In this document: one piece after another, positions 25,338-33,047 of the stretch | How the letters are laid out: every line of letters begins with the position of its first letter | Position numbering within the stretch: position 1 is the stretch's first letter | DNA from: JAHBNG01 sp039028975 | Lineage (GTDB): Bacteria; Chloroflexota; Anaerolineae; Caldilineales; Caldilineaceae | Assembly (NCBI GenBank): GCA_039028975.1 | Contig: JBCCHB010000161.1 | Span: forward strand, 1-36,273 | Length of the DNA stretch: 36,273 nucleotides | Direction of reading: 5' to 3' | Position numbers and translations under genes: made by a program | Notes under the pieces: model-generated | What the model was told of the DNA's origin: nothing | The model's database searches: none | What the model saw: only the letters and a program-made list of their open reading frames with translations

Positions 25338-26096
25338 TCAGCCAAGCTCTCCGAACCCTGCTAGCACCAAGGAAAGGGCAGCAATGGCAGCCGTCTCTGC
25401 CCGGAGAATGCGAGGCCCTAGCGTAACAACTGCCCAACCCTCTTGTTGGGCATCGTCAACTTCGCTATCGGTCAAGCCTCCCTCGGGACCAACTAACAAT
25501 GACGCTTGAGGCGCTTGATGATTGTCGCTACCTACTGAATGTATAATAAGATCATTAATGGATGTTCTATGGGGTTCACCCTTGGCCTTCTCCCACGGAA
25601 GCACTTTTACCCCATTCGCTTCCTGTAAGATCTCAGGCAACGGTGCTGGTTCTGCCAAAATTGGCAATCGGCCGCGCCCGCTCTGTTCTGATGCTTCTCG
25701 TATAATGGCGAGCCAACGCTTGCGTTTTTTAAGAAGTCCTTCCTCAGAGCGAACCACACTGCGCTCCGCAATCACCGGCACAAACCTGGCTACACCTAAT
25801 TCTGTTCCCTTCTGCAGGATCCATTCAAACTTATCGGCTTTTAGAGTGGACTGATACAATATTATATCTACAGTAGGTTCTATCTGGACAAACTGCTTTG
25901 AGAGAATGTGGCCCGTGGCCTGTTTGCGCGCCAGTCGGGTGATTTGGGTGATGTATTCAAAACCGCTATTGTCAAGAAGAGTGATTTGGCTGCCGGGTTG
26001 GAGCCTCAGTACAGAGTAGAGCTGATGGCTAATAGATTGGAGGTCTATTGGCTTACCAACTTGAAGGGGTTTATCCAGATGGAAGAAGCGGTGCAT
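25338..26096 (-). CDS. rsmE: 16S rRNA (uracil-1498-N3)-methyltransferase
   Basis: 252 aa, normal length for RsmE, a SPOUT-class enzyme that methylates U1498 of 16S rRNA using S-adenosylmethionine. It begins MHRFFHL, as the family does. The N-terminal PUA-like domain is followed by the diagnostic stretches KADKFEWILQKGTELGV, RWLAIIREASEQSGR, LLVGPEGGLTDSEV and LGPRILRAETAAIAAL, the last two forming the SAM-binding trefoil knot. It is the last gene of a minus-strand run with coaE, a small membrane gene, dnaJ and prmA; the gap to prmA is 67 bp. Confidence 0.95.
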   Translation of the reverse strand: MHRFFHLDKPLQVGKPIDLQSISHQLYSVLRLQPGSQITLLDNSGFEYITQITRLARKQATGHILSKQFVQIEPTVDIILYQSTLKADKFEWILQKGTELGVARFVPVIAERSVVRSEEGLLKKRKRWLAIIREASEQSGRGRLPILAEPAPLPEILQEANGVKVLPWEKAKGEPHRTSINDLIIHSVGSDNHQAPQASLLVGPEGGLTDSEVDDAQQEGWAVVTLGPRILRAETAAIAALSLVLAGFGELG

Positions 26097-26163
26097 GGAA
26101 ACTATTTTTTGAGGCTTACCTCACTGTCAAGAGCACTTTATGTGTGTCACTTTGTATATATCA

Positions 26164-27147
26164 CTATGCCTGCATGACCAAAGCAACCCAATCGCTCTCC
26201 TGCTTCTTTTCAATGAGGGTCAATCCATGCCGGGTGGCCGCCTCCAAGACCATGGGGACCTTTTCGTCTAAGATGCCAGATAAGATGAGCGTCCCGCCCG
26301 GCGAAATCGGTTCAGCAAGCGGAATATTGTCGTATTCACTATCAAAGAGTTTGATGATTACTTCAGCCAGAATGTTGGCGACAACCATGGAAAAGTGGCC
26401 GCTCATATTGGCGGGTATGCTCTCTTGACGAATTTCAATGGGGAAGATAGGACAACTTTCAATATGGTTCCGTCTGAGATTCTCGTGTGCTGAAGACACA
26501 GCAATTGGGTCAATATCGGTTCCCAAAACTTGGCTAGCCCCTAACTTAGCCGCTAAGATTGCAAGAATCCCGCTTCCTGTGCCCACATCCAAAAACGTCA
26601 TACCTGGACGCATATGGGCCTCAACGGCCATAGCACAGAGGCGGGTCGTGGGGTGCATTCCCGTACCAAAGGCCATACCTGGCTCTAATTCGATTACCAG
26701 ATCAGTTGATTGAACATCCACCTCTTCCCAAGCTGGCTTGAGCAGTATATTTTGGCCAATACGAAGAGGTTTGTAGAATTTTTTCCAGGCATGTGCCCAA
26801 TCCTCTTCCCGTACCGTTCGTATCTGCGGCTCGGGAATGGGGTAGATGGTACTCAGGTACCATAAGCCTTCTTCGAGTTTTCGTTGCGTTGCTGCGCCGC
26901 GCTCGCCCGACTTTAGGTATGTTTTCACCACAAGCCGATATTCGCCATCGATAGGCTGGTAGAAATCGTCGAACCCAGTCGCCTCGATTACAGCTCCCCC
27001 ACCACCAGCTTCTCCAGCATCATTGTCCTCATCATAGCCGCCACCGTTAAGACGATTGAATAGTTCACTCACCGCTTCTGCAGCTTCCGAGTCAACTTCA
27101 ACGGCAATTTCGATAAGCGCAGCATCATCGTTCGCTTGGGTATCCAT
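26164..27147 (-). CDS. prmA: Ribosomal protein L11 methyltransferase
   Basis: 327 aa. PrmA trimethylates ribosomal protein L11. The N-terminal substrate-recognition domain includes an acidic, Gly-rich insert (GGGYDEDNDAGEAGGGG) and EEDWAHAWKKFYKPLRI. The methyltransferase domain has the SAM motif FLDVGTGSGILAILAAKLGA, LGTDIDPIAV, and the VVANILAEVI stretch of the family (N of the NILA motif). GMAFGTGMHPTTRLC is also diagnostic. The start lies 14 bp after dnaJ, with an AAGG site. Its place between dnaJ and rsmE matches a common bacterial gene order. Confidence 0.95.
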   Translation of the reverse strand: MDTQANDDAALIEIAVEVDSEAAEAVSELFNRLNGGGYDEDNDAGEAGGGGAVIEATGFDDFYQPIDGEYRLVVKTYLKSGERGAATQRKLEEGLWYLSTIYPIPEPQIRTVREEDWAHAWKKFYKPLRIGQNILLKPAWEEVDVQSTDLVIELEPGMAFGTGMHPTTRLCAMAVEAHMRPGMTFLDVGTGSGILAILAAKLGASQVLGTDIDPIAVSSAHENLRRNHIESCPIFPIEIRQESIPANMSGHFSMVVANILAEVIIKLFDSEYDNIPLAEPISPGGTLILSGILDEKVPMVLEAATRHGLTLIEKKQESDWVALVMQA

Positions 27148-27161
27148 TCGCCTTAGCCGAT

Positions 27162-28289
27162 TTAACCACCAAAGATTCGGTCGAAGAGTCCCTTCTGTGG
27201 TTCGTAGTTTGCTTCGTCAAAGGTTTTTGCCAGCTCGCGTAGTAATTCTTTCTGCTCGTTGGAGAGTTTCGTTGGCACAACCACTTGGGTCGTCACAATC
27301 ATATCGCCACGACCTGAGCGCTGTAGCCTGGGTACACCCAAATTGCGTAGCCGGAACTGTTTCCCTGTTTGGGTTCCTGGTGGAATATCCAAGCTCTCCG
27401 CTTCGCCATCAATGGTTGGAATCCGAACTTTTGTACCCAATGCGGCTTGGGTAATGCTAAGGGGCAATTCAAGTAGCAGATCCACATCACTCCGAACAAA
27501 GACTGGATGGGGTTCTACCCCAATGACAACGAAGAGATTGCCAGCGGGACCGCCAAGAAAACCGGGTTCCCCTTCACCAGTCAATTTGATCCGCGTGCCA
27601 TCATCAACACCAGATGGAATCTTAACATCCAACTTGCGTACTTTGCGTATCTTCTTCTGGCCACGGCACTGTTTACATGGCGTTGGGATCAGTTCCCCAC
27701 TACCATTACAGGTTGGGCAAGTTGCAGAGGTAATTACCGTGCCAAAAAGAGGACTTTGTTGCCGTCGCTGAACCTCCCCAGAACCATTACAGCCTGAACA
27801 TTGGGTTGGCGAGCTTCCTGGTTGGGCACCCGAGCCGCCACAGGTGTCACAATCCTCCATACGAGGAACTTCCAGGTTATAATCTGTACCAAATACGGCC
27901 TCTTCAAATGTTAACGAAATATCTGCCCTTAGATCCGCACCGCGCCGTGGCGCATTGCGGCGACGGGATGACGATGTGGTTCCACCAAAGCCAGAAAAGA
28001 ACTCTTCAAAAATACTACCTAGATCGCCAAATCCGGCCCCAAAATCGCCATTGAAGCCAGCAGCTCCTTGTAAGCCATCGTGACCAAAGCGATCGTATGC
28101 CGACCGCCTCTGATCATCATTGAGGACCTGGTACGCTTCATTGATCTCTTTGAAGCGACCTTCAGCTTCTTCTGATTTGTTTACGTCAGGATGATATTTT
28201 TGGGCAAGCTTGCGAAATGCCTGCTTTAGATCCGATTTGTTTGCGTTGCGCTCCACGCCCAACACTTCGTAATAGTCACGTTTGCTCAT
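27162..28289 (-). CDS. dnaJ: Chaperone DnaJ
   Basis: 375 aa, type I Hsp40, the co-chaperone of DnaK. The J domain (about residues 1-68) contains HPD in KYHPDVN. A Gly/Phe-rich region follows (FNGDFGAGFGDLGSIFEEFF). The zinc-binding domain has four CxxCxGxG-type repeats: CDTCGGSG, CSGCNGSG, CPTCNGSG and CKQCRGQK. The last repeat is degenerate after the cysteines, but all eight Cys are present. The C-terminal substrate-binding domains follow. No grpE or dnaK is in the window. It is embedded in the coaE-dnaJ-prmA-rsmE run. Confidence 0.97.
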   Translation of the reverse strand: MSKRDYYEVLGVERNANKSDLKQAFRKLAQKYHPDVNKSEEAEGRFKEINEAYQVLNDDQRRSAYDRFGHDGLQGAAGFNGDFGAGFGDLGSIFEEFFSGFGGTTSSSRRRNAPRRGADLRADISLTFEEAVFGTDYNLEVPRMEDCDTCGGSGAQPGSSPTQCSGCNGSGEVQRRQQSPLFGTVITSATCPTCNGSGELIPTPCKQCRGQKKIRKVRKLDVKIPSGVDDGTRIKLTGEGEPGFLGGPAGNLFVVIGVEPHPVFVRSDVDLLLELPLSITQAALGTKVRIPTIDGEAESLDIPPGTQTGKQFRLRNLGVPRLQRSGRGDMIVTTQVVVPTKLSNEQKELLRELAKTFDEANYEPQKGLFDRIFGG

Positions 28290-28296
28290 TGGCCCT

Positions 28297-28488
28297 CTAC
28301 TCCCAACTGATTATCCAAGCACATAACCCGGCCACTACAACAGTGGCAACGATTAATGCAGCCCACTGGCTAGCCATGAATCCGACATGGCGGGCGCTAA
28401 AATAAAGAATGATGACCATCCCGACTGCAAGAACCAACCAGTTGGATAATGTTGGATAGTCATGCCAAAACTTTTTTAAAGAATTCAT
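28297..28488 (-). CDS. Small two-helix membrane protein
   Basis: 63 aa (MNSLKKFWHDYPTLSN start), with two hydrophobic helices (WLVLAVGMVIILYFS and WAALIVATVVVAGLCAWII). The start at 28488 is chosen because it follows the coaE stop by 4 bp; a longer reading from 28554 would overlap coaE by 62 bp. It ends 7 bp before dnaJ, so it is translated within the operon. No family was recognised; small membrane genes at this spot may be lineage-specific. Confidence 0.75.
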   Translation of the reverse strand: MNSLKKFWHDYPTLSNWLVLAVGMVIILYFSARHVGFMASQWAALIVATVVVAGLCAWIISWE

Positions 28489-28492
28489 AACT

Positions 28493-29104
28493 CTAAAGAT
28501 TAAGTGCAGCCCACAGATCTGCCAACTGTTGCTCAAGCTCTTTGAGCGAACCACTGTTTTCGATTACCCGATCCGCCTTCTGTACCTTGTATTCCTGGGA
28601 TGATTGGGCCGCTAAGCGTTGCTGAACGCTTTCTTCATCCATCCCTCGCTGTTCAGAAAGCCTCTGTAGTTGGCTTTCTGTATCGATTGTCACAACCCAA
28701 ACTTCATCACACAATTGAACCGTCTGACCACCATCAAGCAATTTGATGGCTTCAAGGATGACTAATTTATCTCCTTGGTCGGCAGCTTTTTGAATCGCCT
28801 CTTCTGCAAGGCGAAGGACTGCTGGATGAGAAATTTTTTCTAAATCTTGTAAAGCTTGGGCGTCGGAGAAAACAACTTTGCCAAGCGCCTGCCGATCGAT
28901 CAGGCCATCTGGCTTAAGGATTGACTTTCCAAAGCGACCAACAATCTCGTCAAAAGCAGGCCCCCCTGGTGACATGGCCTGATGAGCCAACCTGTCCGCA
29001 TCCAGAATCGATACATTGGGTAATTGAGCAAAATAGGCCAGTACTGTGCTCTTGCCTGAGCCAATATTTCCAGTCAGGCCGATAATCAACGGTTTCTTCG
29101 GCAT
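28493..29104 (-). CDS. coaE: Dephospho-CoA kinase
   Basis: 203 aa, the usual length. It phosphorylates dephospho-CoA, the last step of coenzyme A synthesis. The P-loop is GLTGNIGSGKSTV (about residues 8-20). The substrate-binding DADRLAHQ and the family signature region around LLDGG...CDEVWVV are present, as is QLQRLSEQRGMDEE of the lid. It is the first gene of the minus-strand run; 244 bp separate it from the terminator-bearing gene upstream. Confidence 0.95.
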   Translation of the reverse strand: MPKKPLIIGLTGNIGSGKSTVLAYFAQLPNVSILDADRLAHQAMSPGGPAFDEIVGRFGKSILKPDGLIDRQALGKVVFSDAQALQDLEKISHPAVLRLAEEAIQKAADQGDKLVILEAIKLLDGGQTVQLCDEVWVVTIDTESQLQRLSEQRGMDEESVQQRLAAQSSQEYKVQKADRVIENSGSLKELEQQLADLWAALNL

Positions 29105-29263
29105 AATTCAATCAGCACAACTCAATTGGTCTGTTTTGGTCGGCGCATTTCAGACGGGCTATTTTGTCAGTCGATCCCGACGGAAGTGCCGATCTCAACT
29201 ACAGTTGTCTTCAAATGGAGATGAATATTCGCCGTCAGTTTACTGTATGCAATAAATTACACG

Positions 29264-29293
29264 AAAAAGCGCGACCTTTAGGCGCGCTCTTTT
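29264..29293. terminator. Terminator-like hairpin with T-tracts on both strands
   Basis: AGCGCG (29268-29273) pairs with CGCGCT (29283-29288). A-rich and T-rich flanks (AAAA before, TTTT after) give T-tracts on both strands. On the minus strand it would terminate the secreted-protein gene at 29349. The rest of the 244-bp gap 29105-29348 shows no gene. Confidence 0.7.
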
Positions 29294-29348
29294 CAATATT
29301 ATATCATAGCTCGACAAAATCGTTTGTTAGTAAAGTGTATGAAAATCG

Positions 29349-30245
29349 TTAGCGCATTATGGGCAGATAAATCTGGCAATTTTGGCAGCCACGACGAAAT
29401 CGAATCGAATTGAGTTGGGCTGATTGATAGAGAACTCTACTTGGCGTCGGCCCAGAGTGATATGTTATATAGACTTCTATGGTGCGGACGGATTCATCTA
29501 TTACACCCAACGCCAACTCGAAGGACCAGGGTGACATGGCCTGACCACAAGGTGTGTTTGCATCTGGGGTCGCTGCCTCGACGACAATGATACTCTCTTC
29601 GGTTTGACTGGAGACGTATGCTGGAACGCAGCCATCATTATGCCAACCATCGACGAGCACTGTTACTTCTTCATCTGGCTCTGGGCTTGGAGGAGTCAAA
29701 TGTATGGCTCCGGCCACATTGAGCCACAGCGACTCTATCCAGTATCGCTCCTCTTCTTGTTCGGAATCAACAAACAGAGAAATTTGATACTCATAAGGTG
29801 TGCTGATCTCTAAATCAACTTGGAAAGACCACTCTGTTTCAGACTGGGTACACATTTGGTCAGCTCGCTCCGCAATGGCTATGATTTCAATATAGCCATA
29901 GTCTTGGACAGTGAAGTCGGTGTATTCAGGTACACAACCATTGCGCCAAACTCCTGAAGCCTGCAATCGTATTGTCTGAGCAGTGTTTGGGTTTGCTGTT
30001 AGCACCTGTAAGGTTGCCTGCGGATTGGTAAATTGTACGTTGTCTGGAATCGTATTGGTAACGCTACGAATTGTAATGTGGTTGTTTTGGGAATAGTCGT
30101 ATTCAACCTGCACATCACTAGGGGCCAAACCCAAGCCAGTAAGCTGGGAGGAGGCGAATGGGCCAGCTGCTACTATAGGCTGGGGATAGAAGTCCAAAGA
30201 TAAAATTAGTGCGACGAATAGGGCTGTGGTGAGTCGGACTACCAT
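29349..30245 (-). CDS. Secreted protein of unknown function with C-terminal YLPIM tail
   Basis: 298 aa. The N-terminus is a Sec signal peptide (MVVRLTTALFVALILSLDF, cleavage likely after IVAA near residue 27). The rest is beta-rich, with two similar halves: RLQASGVWRNGCVPEYTDF in the first and VLVDGWHNDGCVPAYVSSQ in the second. Each has a G-C-V-P-x-Y motif and a later C (MCTQSE / PCGQAM), so it is probably an internal tandem duplication with one disulfide per half. The end is CQNCQIYLPIMR, very like the RVYIPFMQ end of the large surface protein at 33048. A good AAGGAG ribosome site precedes the ATG. No enzymatic signature was seen. Confidence 0.75.
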   Translation of the reverse strand: MVVRLTTALFVALILSLDFYPQPIVAAGPFASSQLTGLGLAPSDVQVEYDYSQNNHITIRSVTNTIPDNVQFTNPQATLQVLTANPNTAQTIRLQASGVWRNGCVPEYTDFTVQDYGYIEIIAIAERADQMCTQSETEWSFQVDLEISTPYEYQISLFVDSEQEEERYWIESLWLNVAGAIHLTPPSPEPDEEVTVLVDGWHNDGCVPAYVSSQTEESIIVVEAATPDANTPCGQAMSPWSFELALGVIDESVRTIEVYITYHSGPTPSRVLYQSAQLNSIRFRRGCQNCQIYLPIMR

Positions 30246-30623
30246 TAAATTGCTCTCCTTATCACGGGTAATGATCTTTACCTGGGTGATAGTTATACCA
30301 GCATTGTATCATAGAGTACGTCATTTGTCGTAGATAATGAATCATTTATCATGAGTAATTTGTCGTAGATGAAAAGTGATACGACCAATGCCTCATTCAT
30401 AGTAAACCAATATGCACCTTCCTAACTCTTTCAACTACATGTCAGCACCGAGAATGACTGATTATCAATTCCTGGGATCCCTGTTGTATGATTCGGGGCT
30501 GAATACTTTCTAACCATGCTAGGAATGAGTCGTAAATAACTTGTGTGTTTCATTCGGATGTGACCCTGCCAAATGACCAAATTATTTAATTCTCGTTCCT
30601 AAAGATCACCCGAGGAAAATCGA
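30246..30623. other. Intergenic region with a spaced 13-bp direct repeat
   Basis: 378 bp between divergent genes and no supported ORF. ATTTGTCGTAGAT occurs twice at 30323-30335 and 30358-30370 (35-bp period), separated by an AT-rich segment with TGAATCATTTATCATGA. These may be regulatory. Otherwise nothing specific is visible except the AGGA ribosome site of the downstream gene. Confidence 0.45.
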
Positions 30624-31976
30624 ATGTTTGCACAACTCCTTGCAGAACGAGCCGCGAATAACAACCCAATCCGAGTGGCCATCATTGGTGCTGGAAAATT
30701 TGGCGGCGGCACCATCGCCCAGATATCACTCATGAAGGGTATAGAGGTTTCTGTTGTCGCCGATCTCAATCTCTCTCATGCCCGAATAGCCTTTGCTGCC
30801 AGCCATATTGATGAAGATGAGCTGCAAGTAGCCAAGAACGCCAACGACATTGATGATACCATCCGCTCTGGTAAGCGCGCCGTCATTGAAGACGGCTTAG
30901 CGGTTTCACATAGTGATTTGGTCGATGCGGTGGTAGAAGCAACAGGCATCCCGGATGTCGGCGCGCGCATGGCTTATGAAGCCATTACCAATGGAAAGCA
31001 TGTGGTCATGGTCAATGTAGAGGCTGATGTGACCATCGGCCCAATTTTGCGTCGGTTGGCCGATAGTGCAGGCGTAACCTATACCTGTGTTGACGGCGAT
31101 CAACCTGGCTGTACCATGAATATTATTGAGTGGGCCACGGCTTTGGGCTTTGAGATTGTGGCCGCAGGCCGCGGTACGATTTTCTTGGACGATGATCGGG
31201 CTGGCACGCCAGATACGGTTCCCGAGCGCTTTGGTTTTAGTGATGAAATGCTAGAGCGGCGAAGTATCAACCTCAAGATGTTTAACACCTTCAGAGATGG
31301 GACCAAAGCCCAGGTGGAGATGACAGCTCTAGCTAACATGGCCGGATTGGTGCCGGATGTGAGAGGCATGCATGAACCGTCAGTAAACTTAGCTGACATT
31401 CCTCAACGCTTTAGTTTGCAAGATGAGGGCGGTCTGCTAAGCCAAACAGGCGTGATTGAGCTGGCCAATAGTGTTGGAGCCGACGGCCAAACCATGCTGC
31501 CCGATCCGCTTAAGATGGGAGTCTTTGCCGTCATCCGCACGGAACACCCCTTTATTCAAGAAGATATGCAGATGTATCATCTCCATCCCGGCGGCAATGG
31601 GAACAACTATCTGCTTTATCGCCCCTACCACTTGGTCGCCATCGAGGCACCCATCTCCATTGCCCAAGCTGTTCTCTTCAATAAACCGACTGGGACACCT
31701 CTTCCCACACCCATGGCAGAGGTGATTACTGTCGCCAAACGACCTTTAGAAGAGGGGGAGACATTGGATGGTGGTGGAGGCTACACCGTCAATGGCATCT
31801 CTGAAAAAGCGACGATTGCTCATCGTGAACGATTGCTTCCTTTGGGTTTAGCCTACGGCGCTCGCCTCAATGCTGATGTAGAAGAGGGGCAGGCCATCAC
31901 CTATGATATGGTCGAACTGAAGACGGATACATTTGTCTACAAGCTTCGCCAATTACAAGATGCTACAGTGTGGTAA
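30624..31976 (+). CDS. NAD(P)-dependent oxidoreductase with C-terminal SAF domain
   Basis: 450 aa, cytoplasmic. The Rossmann motif VAIIGAGKFGGGTIAQ (residues about 18-33) binds NAD(P). The middle resembles homoserine-dehydrogenase-like oxidoreductases (VVEATGIPDVGARMAYEAI, KHVVMVNVEADVTIGPIL, VDGDQPGC). The last 60 residues (LPLGLAYGARLNADVEEGQA, then ITYDMVELKTDTF) form an SAF domain, as in proteins often annotated as SAF-domain homoserine dehydrogenase-like and related to four-carbon sugar-acid metabolism. The exact substrate is not readable. AGGA lies 8 nt upstream of ATG. The next gene (PPK2) starts 48 bp after its stop, suggesting co-transcription. Confidence 0.8.
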   Translation: MFAQLLAERAANNNPIRVAIIGAGKFGGGTIAQISLMKGIEVSVVADLNLSHARIAFAASHIDEDELQVAKNANDIDDTIRSGKRAVIEDGLAVSHSDLVDAVVEATGIPDVGARMAYEAITNGKHVVMVNVEADVTIGPILRRLADSAGVTYTCVDGDQPGCTMNIIEWATALGFEIVAAGRGTIFLDDDRAGTPDTVPERFGFSDEMLERRSINLKMFNTFRDGTKAQVEMTALANMAGLVPDVRGMHEPSVNLADIPQRFSLQDEGGLLSQTGVIELANSVGADGQTMLPDPLKMGVFAVIRTEHPFIQEDMQMYHLHPGGNGNNYLLYRPYHLVAIEAPISIAQAVLFNKPTGTPLPTPMAEVITVAKRPLEEGETLDGGGGYTVNGISEKATIAHRERLLPLGLAYGARLNADVEEGQAITYDMVELKTDTFVYKLRQLQDATVW

Positions 31977-32023
31977 AGGGATGCACGGCAGAAGAAACCC
32001 GGCAGGGGGAATGGGACAACACG

Positions 32024-32833
32024 ATGCAGATAAAAAAATATCTAGTTCAGCCTGGTAGCAAAGTGAAGCTGAGCGATTGGGATCCAAATGACAAGGGCGG
32101 TATCGATGGCGGGAAGGCTGAAGGAAAGGAGCTACTGAGCGGGCTAAACGATCAGTTGGAAGCGCTACAGGAGTTGCTCTATGCGGAAGGTAAGCAGCGG
32201 GTTCTGATTGTGCTCCAGGCGACGGATACCGGGGGCAAAGATGGCACAATCCGACACGTCTTTGATGGTGTGAATCCCCAAGGCGTTAAGGTGGCGAGCT
32301 TCAAGAAGCCCACTGCCGAAGAGCTGGCCCATGATTACTTATGGCGCATTCACCGCCACGTTCCAGCCAATGGTGAAATCGTTATCTTTAACCGTAGCCA
32401 CTATGAAGATGTGCTGGTGGTTCGCGTTCACAACATCGTACCCAAGTCAGTGTGGAGCAAGCGCTATGATCATATAAATGCCTTTGAGAAGATGCTTGCT
32501 GACGAAGGGACCACCATTCTCAAATTCTACCTCCATATTGATAAAGATGAGCAGAAAGAACGACTTCAGGCACGACTTGATGAGCCACATAAAAATTGGA
32601 AGTTTAGCAAGGCCGATTTAGCGGAACGCAAACATTGGGACGCGTACCAAGACGCGTTTGAAGCCGCCTTAGAGAAGACGAGCACAGAGTGGGCACCTTG
32701 GTATGTGATTCCAGCTAATCGAAAATGGTTCCGTAACCTGCTCATTTCTCAGATTATCGTCAAAACCTTAACCGATCTCAATATGGCCTACCCCAGTGCC
32801 GAAGAGGGACTTGAGGGAATCGTCATCGACTAA
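32024..32833 (+). CDS. Polyphosphate kinase 2 family nucleotide phosphotransferase
   Basis: 269 aa from ATG 32024. A GTG at 31970 would add 18 residues and overlap the previous gene, and family members begin as MQIKKYLVQPGSKVKL does. It transfers phosphate between polyphosphate and nucleotides. The P-loop variant ATDTGGKDG (about residues 66-74), the Walker B-type VIFNRSHYEDVLVVRV and the lid basic region (LQARLDEPHKNWKFSKADL) are present. Length and pattern suit the short single-domain PPK2 group acting on AMP/ADP (class III-like). It follows the SAF dehydrogenase and shares the terminator at 32967-33003. Confidence 0.9.
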   Translation: MQIKKYLVQPGSKVKLSDWDPNDKGGIDGGKAEGKELLSGLNDQLEALQELLYAEGKQRVLIVLQATDTGGKDGTIRHVFDGVNPQGVKVASFKKPTAEELAHDYLWRIHRHVPANGEIVIFNRSHYEDVLVVRVHNIVPKSVWSKRYDHINAFEKMLADEGTTILKFYLHIDKDEQKERLQARLDEPHKNWKFSKADLAERKHWDAYQDAFEAALEKTSTEWAPWYVIPANRKWFRNLLISQIIVKTLTDLNMAYPSAEEGLEGIVID

Positions 32834-32880
32834 CCTTCCAAATCAACCGGTACATTTTTCAGGCTGACCATAATGCAATT

Positions 32881-32963
32881 ATACTGCGGTCGTTTTGAAA
32901 ACAGGAGTTTTCCGCTGTTCTACGAGGGCCACCAAACTCGTGTTTTCAAACGGAGCTGAGTAT
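32881..32963. repeat. 83-bp inverted-repeat element (MITE-like)
   Basis: Arms 32881-32910 and 32934-32963 are imperfect inverted repeats (outer ATACT/AGTAT match, GAAAACA/TGTTTTC match, inner GAGTTT/AAACTC match) around a 23-nt loop. The outer ends are ATACT...AGTAT. It lies between the PPK2 gene and the terminator and would fold into one long hairpin. It may be a small non-autonomous element or a 3'-UTR structure. Confidence 0.55.
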
Positions 32964-32966
32964 AGT

Positions 32967-33003
32967 AAAGGGGGGTTGCTCACAAAGTGAGCAACCCCCC
33001 TTT
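32967..33003. terminator. Strong bidirectional terminator
   Basis: A perfect 17-bp stem: AAAGGGGGGTTGCTCAC (32967-32983) and its complement (32987-33003), with loop AAA. T-rich tracts follow on both strands. It terminates the convergent PPK2 gene and the large surface-protein gene. Confidence 0.92.
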
Positions 33004-33047
33004 TATCTACATCTTACATCTGTTATCTCTCACTGAATTTACTTACG

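Noticed and set aside
31970..32023. GTG at 31970 as PPK2 start
   Set aside because: It overlaps the previous gene, and the added residues are not family-like; ATG 32024 gives the family-typical start.
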